Shown piece by piece: positions 12,791 through 15,688 of a DNA stretch of 15,688 nt. The stretch spans positions 1 to 15,688 of the forward strand of contig JAEZIX010000040.1 in the NCBI GenBank assembly GCA_023415935.1, read 5' to 3'. The position numbers were made by a program, and so were the translations under genes. How positions within the stretch are numbered: the first letter of the stretch is position 1; the number at the start of each line of letters is the position of its first letter. Under the pieces are notes generated by a model. The model saw only the letters and a list, made by a program, of their open reading frames with translations. It had not been told where the DNA came from and made no database searches. The stretch comes from Cyanobacteria bacterium OH_CDB_20. Lineage in GTDB: Bacteria; Cyanobacteriota; Vampirovibrionia; Gastranaerophilales; Gastranaerophilaceae.

Positions 12791-12811
12791 AAGAAGGTGA
12801 TTAACCTTCTT
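12791..12811. terminator. Bidirectional terminator overlapping the end of a coding sequence
   Basis: The arms at 12791-12798 and 12804-12811 (core GAAGGT/ACCTTC) enclose a 5-base loop, with A-runs on the left and T-runs on the right giving U-tracts on both strands. It ends the plus-strand HEAT-like operon. On the minus strand the loop contains the TAA stop of the 12801-13151 gene. Confidence 0.85.
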
Positions 12812-13151
12812 TTTTCTGTTTATTTGCAATTATTTTATCAATAGCTTTATTTATAAGAGTTCCGGCTGCATAACCTGCCAGAATGGCAAGAGCAGTTGGA
12901 ATATACTTTGTAACCAATTTACCTAGAAAAGGCATCTTTCGAACAAATACTTCAGGATTTTTAATAAAAGGTTTTACTGTATCAGCAGCGCCCGCTGTGA
13001 AAGTATCTCTGGCATATCTGCAAGAATTTTTTGCTTCCTCCATTGCTTTTTCGCCTGCTTCGCGAATAAACGCGGATGCAGCTTCATTAGTAAGAGGAAT
13101 TAAGTTCTTTGGTGGCTGTGGAATATTTTGTGGTTTAACATGCAAACTCAT
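12801..13151 (-). CDS. Unrecognised small protein with a C-terminal membrane helix
   Basis: A 116-residue protein without a recognised family. A polar, proline-rich N-terminus (about 5-20) leads into a helical, charged middle (about 24-75; A-A-S-A-F-I-R-E-A-G-E-K-A-M-E-E-A-K). A single hydrophobic glycine/alanine-rich helix follows near the end (about 85-104; P-T-A-L-A-I-L-A-G-Y-A-A-G-T-L-I) and the protein closes with a basic tail. This layout suggests a tail-anchored membrane protein with most of its length in the cytoplasm. I choose the ATG at 13151 over an in-frame GTG at 13160 because AAGGTG (13158-13163) lies 6 bp from the ATG and overlaps that GTG. The last codons (K-K-E-G-stop) are part of the terminator hairpin. 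A TATAAT on the minus strand at 13180-13185 could be its -10, but no -35 matches. Confidence 0.75.
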   Translation of the reverse strand: MSLHVKPQNIPQPPKNLIPLTNEAASAFIREAGEKAMEEAKNSCRYARDTFTAGAADTVKPFIKNPEVFVRKMPFLGKLVTKYIPTALAILAGYAAGTLINKAIDKIIANKQKKEG

Positions 13152-13157
13152 TTTAAA

Positions 13158-13163
13158 CACCTT
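13158..13163 (-). promoter_or_regulatory. Ribosome-binding site deciding the ATG at 13151
   Basis: AAGGTG is 6 bp upstream of the ATG and covers the alternative GTG codon, which therefore is unlikely to be the start. Confidence 0.65.
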
Positions 13164-13211
13164 TTCACTTTACATATAGATTATAAATTGTAAATTAATT
13201 TTTTTGCTAGT

Positions 13212-13240
13212 TTGTTAAAATAATTTAGTAAAAATATACA
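13212..13240 (+). promoter_or_regulatory. Sigma-70 promoter of the peptide-permease operon
   Basis: TTGTTA (13212-13217), a 17-bp spacer and TATACA (13235-13240). Transcription would begin near 13247, giving about 43 leader bases. The motif TACAATT or its complement occurs at 13186, 13237 and 13249, and TTGTACAA (13246-13253) is a palindrome over the likely start site, so a repressor site is conceivable. Confidence 0.5.
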
Positions 13241-13289
13241 ATTATTTGTACAATTGGCAAATACGACAAAATAATCTAAACTAAATTTT

Positions 13290-14258
13290 ATGAATATTCT
13301 GACTTATATTATTAAAAGATTTTTGCAAACTATTCCGCTACTGATTCTAGTATCGCTACTGAGTTTCTTTTTAATAAGGCTTTCACCCGTTGATCCTCTT
13401 GGAGAGCTAAAACTAAACCCTTCAATATCCCAAGAAACACTGAACTCCGAGATTAAAAGGCTAGGACTTGATAAACCTATTATCGTGCAATACGGATTAT
13501 GGGCAAAAAGTTTTATAAAAGGGGATTTTGGGGTTTGTACAACAGGAGAAAAAGTATCTACAAAATTAAAAGAAAGAATTCCAAACACACTTCTTTTGAC
13601 TTCGTTTGTAATCTTATTTACATGGCTTGTCGGTATTCCACTTGGTATTTTAGCAGCTTTAAACTGGAAAAAACCTATTGATAGAATACTTACAATACTC
13701 TCAAGTATTGGCATGGCAATTCCGTCGTTCTTCTTCGCGTTACTATTATTGATTTTTGCCGTAAAAACGGGATGGTTTCCAACCGGAGGGCTAACCAGCT
13801 TCAACTACTCAACAATGACACCTTTTGGGAAGTTTGTAGACATAATGCACCACCTTGTTTTGCCTGTTGTTGTTCTTTTTACTATTTCTTTATCCGGGCT
13901 TCAAAGGCAAATGAGAGGAAACCTTCTGGATGTGCTTGAAAGCGATTATGTTAAATTTGCAAGAGCAAAAGGACTTCCTGAGAACAAAGTTATATATAAG
14001 CATGCATTAAGAAACGCAATAAATCCAATGATTACCCTTTTGGGATTTGAATTTGCAGGTTTATTAAGTGGTGCAGCTTTAACAGAGTACGTTTTCCAAT
14101 TCCCAGGTCTAGGAAGATTAATATTAGAAGCTGTTTTGAAGTCTGATATAAATCTTGTAATGGCATCACTTATGATTGGAACAATCATGCTTATTGCAGG
14201 AAATCTGATTGCAGATATTTTATTAAAATTGGTTGACCCGAGAGTGGAGGTTAACTAA
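13290..14258 (+). CDS. dppB: Dipeptide/oligopeptide ABC transporter permease, DppB/OppB type
   Basis: A 322-residue inner-membrane subunit of a peptide/nickel-class ABC importer. The N-terminal OppB-type segment (Y-I-I-K-R-F-L-Q-T-I-P at 6-16 and F-F-L-I-R-L-S-P-V-D-P at 26-36) is followed by an extracytoplasmic loop. About five more transmembrane helices come next (starting near 100, 133, 187, 245 and 289). The cytoplasmic EAA loop, D-Y-V-K-F-A-R-A-K-G-L (219-229) with K-H-A-L-R-N-A (237-243), contacts the ATPase. The length is typical. The ATG has no Shine-Dalgarno; the preceding bases are only A and T apart from one C. The stop overlaps the start of dppC (TAATG), so the two are coupled. 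No ATPase or binding-protein gene follows within the window. Whether it carries dipeptides, oligopeptides or another solute of the class cannot be told. Confidence 0.93.
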   Translation: MNILTYIIKRFLQTIPLLILVSLLSFFLIRLSPVDPLGELKLNPSISQETLNSEIKRLGLDKPIIVQYGLWAKSFIKGDFGVCTTGEKVSTKLKERIPNTLLLTSFVILFTWLVGIPLGILAALNWKKPIDRILTILSSIGMAIPSFFFALLLLIFAVKTGWFPTGGLTSFNYSTMTPFGKFVDIMHHLVLPVVVLFTISLSGLQRQMRGNLLDVLESDYVKFARAKGLPENKVIYKHALRNAINPMITLLGFEFAGLLSGAALTEYVFQFPGLGRLILEAVLKSDINLVMASLMIGTIMLIAGNLIADILLKLVDPRVEVN

Positions 14259-15355
14259 TGCAAGAACCGATAAGTTTTACAAAAGATATAAAAAACAACA
14301 TTTTGAAATCAATTTTTCAAGATCAATTTGCCAGAATTGCAATGATAATACTTATTGTACTTTATTTTGCGATCCTTGTTGCGGAAATAATTACTCCATA
14401 TTCAAAGGATTATTCTAACAGACATATGGCATATTCTCCCCCTTCAAGACTATATATAGTTGATGAAAACGGAAAAATATCAAAACCATACACTTACAAC
14501 TTTAAGCGTGAATTTGATCAAAAAACATTCAAAATAACATACAAAGAAGATAAGTCTAAAAAATACTATGTAGAGTATTTTGCAAAAGCTGAACCATATA
14601 AATTTCTAGGTATTATTCCTCTAGATAGGCATTTTTACAATGTCGAAAAGGGAGGCTATATATATCTTCTAGGAACAGATATCAATGGAAGAGACAATTA
14701 TTCAAGACTTTTATACGGCGGCAGAATCTCTCTAACAATAGGTTTTTTGGCTTTATTTGTGTCTTTCCCTCTGGGGCTTTTGTATGGCGGAATCTCAGGA
14801 TATTTTGGAGGAAAAACCGATTTCCTCATGATGAGGGTATCTGAAGCTATAATGTCTATTCCTAGCTTTTACCTTTTAATAATTTTGGCCTCAATACTTC
14901 CTGCAAATATGACAAGTGCAGAGCGTTTTACGCTTATAATATTAATTCTTGCTCTAATAGGATGGGCAGGATTTGCAAGGGTAGTAAGAGGTATGACTCT
15001 TTCTATAAAAGAACAAGAGTTCGTACAAGCTGCAAAATCACTCGGAGCTTCAAGATTAAGAATTATAACAAAACATATACTTCCTCAAACTATCAGTTAC
15101 GTAATAATTGCAATGACATTGAGCGTTCCTTCCTACATTTTATCAGAGTCAGGATTGAGTTTCTTGGGACTTGGAATTCAACAACCAGATGCAAGCTGGG
15201 GTAATATGCTTAAAGAAGCGCAAGAATTTTCTAACATAATCTCAAGACCATGGCTTTTGACTCCTGGTTTTCTCATATTTATAGTGGTATTATCATTTAA
15301 CCTAATTGGTGATACAATAAGAGATATATTGGACCCTAAAAGCAGAGTGAGATAA
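14258..15355 (+). CDS. dppC: Dipeptide/oligopeptide ABC transporter permease, DppC/OppC type
   Basis: A 365-residue partner permease. The first transmembrane helix is at about 25-46 (OppC N-terminal domain). A long extracytoplasmic insertion of about 85 residues (49-133) follows. It contains two short strand-like repeats and the F-L-G-I-I-P-L-D-R-H segment and is longer than in E. coli DppC, a form also seen in clostridial and Thermotoga-type OppC. L-L-G-T-D-I-N-G-R-D (137-146) is the class signature. Helices follow from about 158, 198, 225, 279 and 331. The EAA loop is E-Q-E-F-V-Q-A-A-K-S-L-G-A-S (252-265) with K-H-I-L-P-Q (272-277). Its ATG shares one base with the dppB TAA, so translation is coupled and the two proteins form the heterodimeric channel. 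The next gene begins 5 bp after the stop. Confidence 0.94.
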   Translation: MQEPISFTKDIKNNILKSIFQDQFARIAMIILIVLYFAILVAEIITPYSKDYSNRHMAYSPPSRLYIVDENGKISKPYTYNFKREFDQKTFKITYKEDKSKKYYVEYFAKAEPYKFLGIIPLDRHFYNVEKGGYIYLLGTDINGRDNYSRLLYGGRISLTIGFLALFVSFPLGLLYGGISGYFGGKTDFLMMRVSEAIMSIPSFYLLIILASILPANMTSAERFTLIILILALIGWAGFARVVRGMTLSIKEQEFVQAAKSLGASRLRIITKHILPQTISYVIIAMTLSVPSYILSESGLSFLGLGIQQPDASWGNMLKEAQEFSNIISRPWLLTPGFLIFIVVLSFNLIGDTIRDILDPKSRVR

Positions 15356-15360
15356 TTTTG

Positions 15361-15688
15361 ATGAGAGAAATCATTAACTACTTGCAAATTCCCGATGCAG
15401 ACGTTTTGTTGAGAATTATACTTTCAATTGTACTTGGAGCCGGTATTGGGCTCGAAAGGGAGCTTACAAACAAATGGGCGGGACTAAGAACCCATATGCT
15501 TGTTTGTCTTGGTTCATGTCTTTTTACCCTACTTTCAATTTATGGCTTTTCAACAGCGATTACAGTCTACCCAATGGGTGACCCAGGACGTGTTGCAGCA
15601 CAAATCCTTACCGGTATAGGTTTTATCGGTGGGGGAACAGTTTTAAGACAAGGCTCAACAGTGTATGGACTTACAACAGCAGCTACAC
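15361..15688 (+). CDS. MgtC/SapB family membrane protein (3' truncated by window end)
   Basis: The first 109 residues of an MgtC/SapB protein. A short N-terminal segment leads into transmembrane helix 1 (about 16-33). The diagnostic signature then runs from G-I-G-L-E-R-E (28-34) through A-G-L-R-T-H-M-L-V-C-L-G-S (40-52). Further helices are near 44-62 and 80-100, with G-I-G-F-I-G-G-G-T-V-L-R-Q-G (84-97) and G-L-T-T-A-A-T at the edge. MgtC proteins have been linked to growth in low magnesium, to inhibition of the F-type ATPase and to virulence in pathogens; the role in this organism is unknown. It starts 5 bp after the dppC stop, so it is probably co-transcribed with the permease genes, which is not a standard functional pairing. 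An in-frame TTG at 15358 is an alternative start. The frame is open at the end of the window. Confidence 0.93.
   Translation, partial: MREIINYLQIPDADVLLRIILSIVLGAGIGLERELTNKWAGLRTHMLVCLGSCLFTLLSIYGFSTAITVYPMGDPGRVAAQILTGIGFIGGGTVLRQGSTVYGLTTAAT

Noticed and set aside
12883..13179. 98-codon plus-strand open frame
   Set aside because: It is antisense to the small membrane-protein gene whose start, ribosome-binding site and terminator are all visible, and it has no initiation signals of its own.
13304..13804. 166-codon minus-strand open frame
   Set aside because: It lies entirely antisense to the well-supported dppB and encodes no recognisable domain; it arises from the codon pattern of the real gene.
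1..15688. CRISPR array, insertion sequence, integrase or prophage
   Set aside because: No regularly spaced repeats, transposase or integrase motifs, or phage genes were found; the tRNA is not flanked by a recognisable attachment-site duplication within the window.

Overview
The window looks like a piece of a low-GC bacterial chromosome, most likely from the non-photosynthetic sister lineage of the cyanobacteria (Melainabacteria/Vampirovibrionia, perhaps Gastranaerophilales). Three things point that way. The tRNA-Glu is of the cyanobacterial/plastid type. There is a fused VKOR-DsbA protein, a fusion common in cyanobacteria. The carbon metabolism is ferredoxin-linked and anaerobic (KorAB). The placement is inference; no 16S gene or universal marker is present. 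I see no phage, insertion sequence, CRISPR array or integrase, and most of the window is ordinary chromosome.

Layout. (1) 1-2149: the C-terminal tail of a coiled-coil, probably MCE/MlaD-type, protein on the plus strand meets tail-to-tail a solitary amino-acid-binding lipoprotein on the minus strand. A 310-bp AT-rich gap rich in TAGAA/TTCTA pentamers follows, then an AT-rich four-helix membrane protein of unknown function ending at a terminator. (2) 2158-2277: tRNA-Glu(UUC) on the minus strand with a near-consensus sigma-70 promoter. (3) 2427-3654: an ECF-type sigma factor followed by its membrane anti-sigma factor with a zinc-finger motif, on the plus strand. (4) 3619-11774: a long minus-strand run, transcribed right to left from a good promoter at 11746-11774: korA (gamma-alpha fusion), korB, VKOR-DsbA, queH, then a GH38 alpha-mannosidase and wecB. 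(5) 11815-13160: a plus-strand pair of small unrecognised proteins, one with an N-terminal NPFGVSFKG-type motif and one HEAT-repeat-like. They face a minus-strand small membrane protein whose last codons are part of a bidirectional terminator. (6) 13212-15688: a plus-strand dipeptide/oligopeptide ABC permease pair (DppB/DppC type) followed by the start of an MgtC/SapB membrane protein cut by the window edge.

How the genes fit together. The korA-korB-VKOR-queH block is tightly spaced and probably one transcript. It joins ferredoxin-dependent 2-oxoacid oxidation with periplasmic disulfide formation and queuosine synthesis, the last by a cysteine-rich reductase. The mannosidase and wecB suggest glycan trimming and UDP-ManNAc supply for surface polymer synthesis. 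The sigma/anti-sigma pair is a self-contained envelope-signalling module. The least explained parts are the small-protein locus at 11.9-13.2 kb and the pentamer-rich intergenic region at 1.1-1.3 kb.
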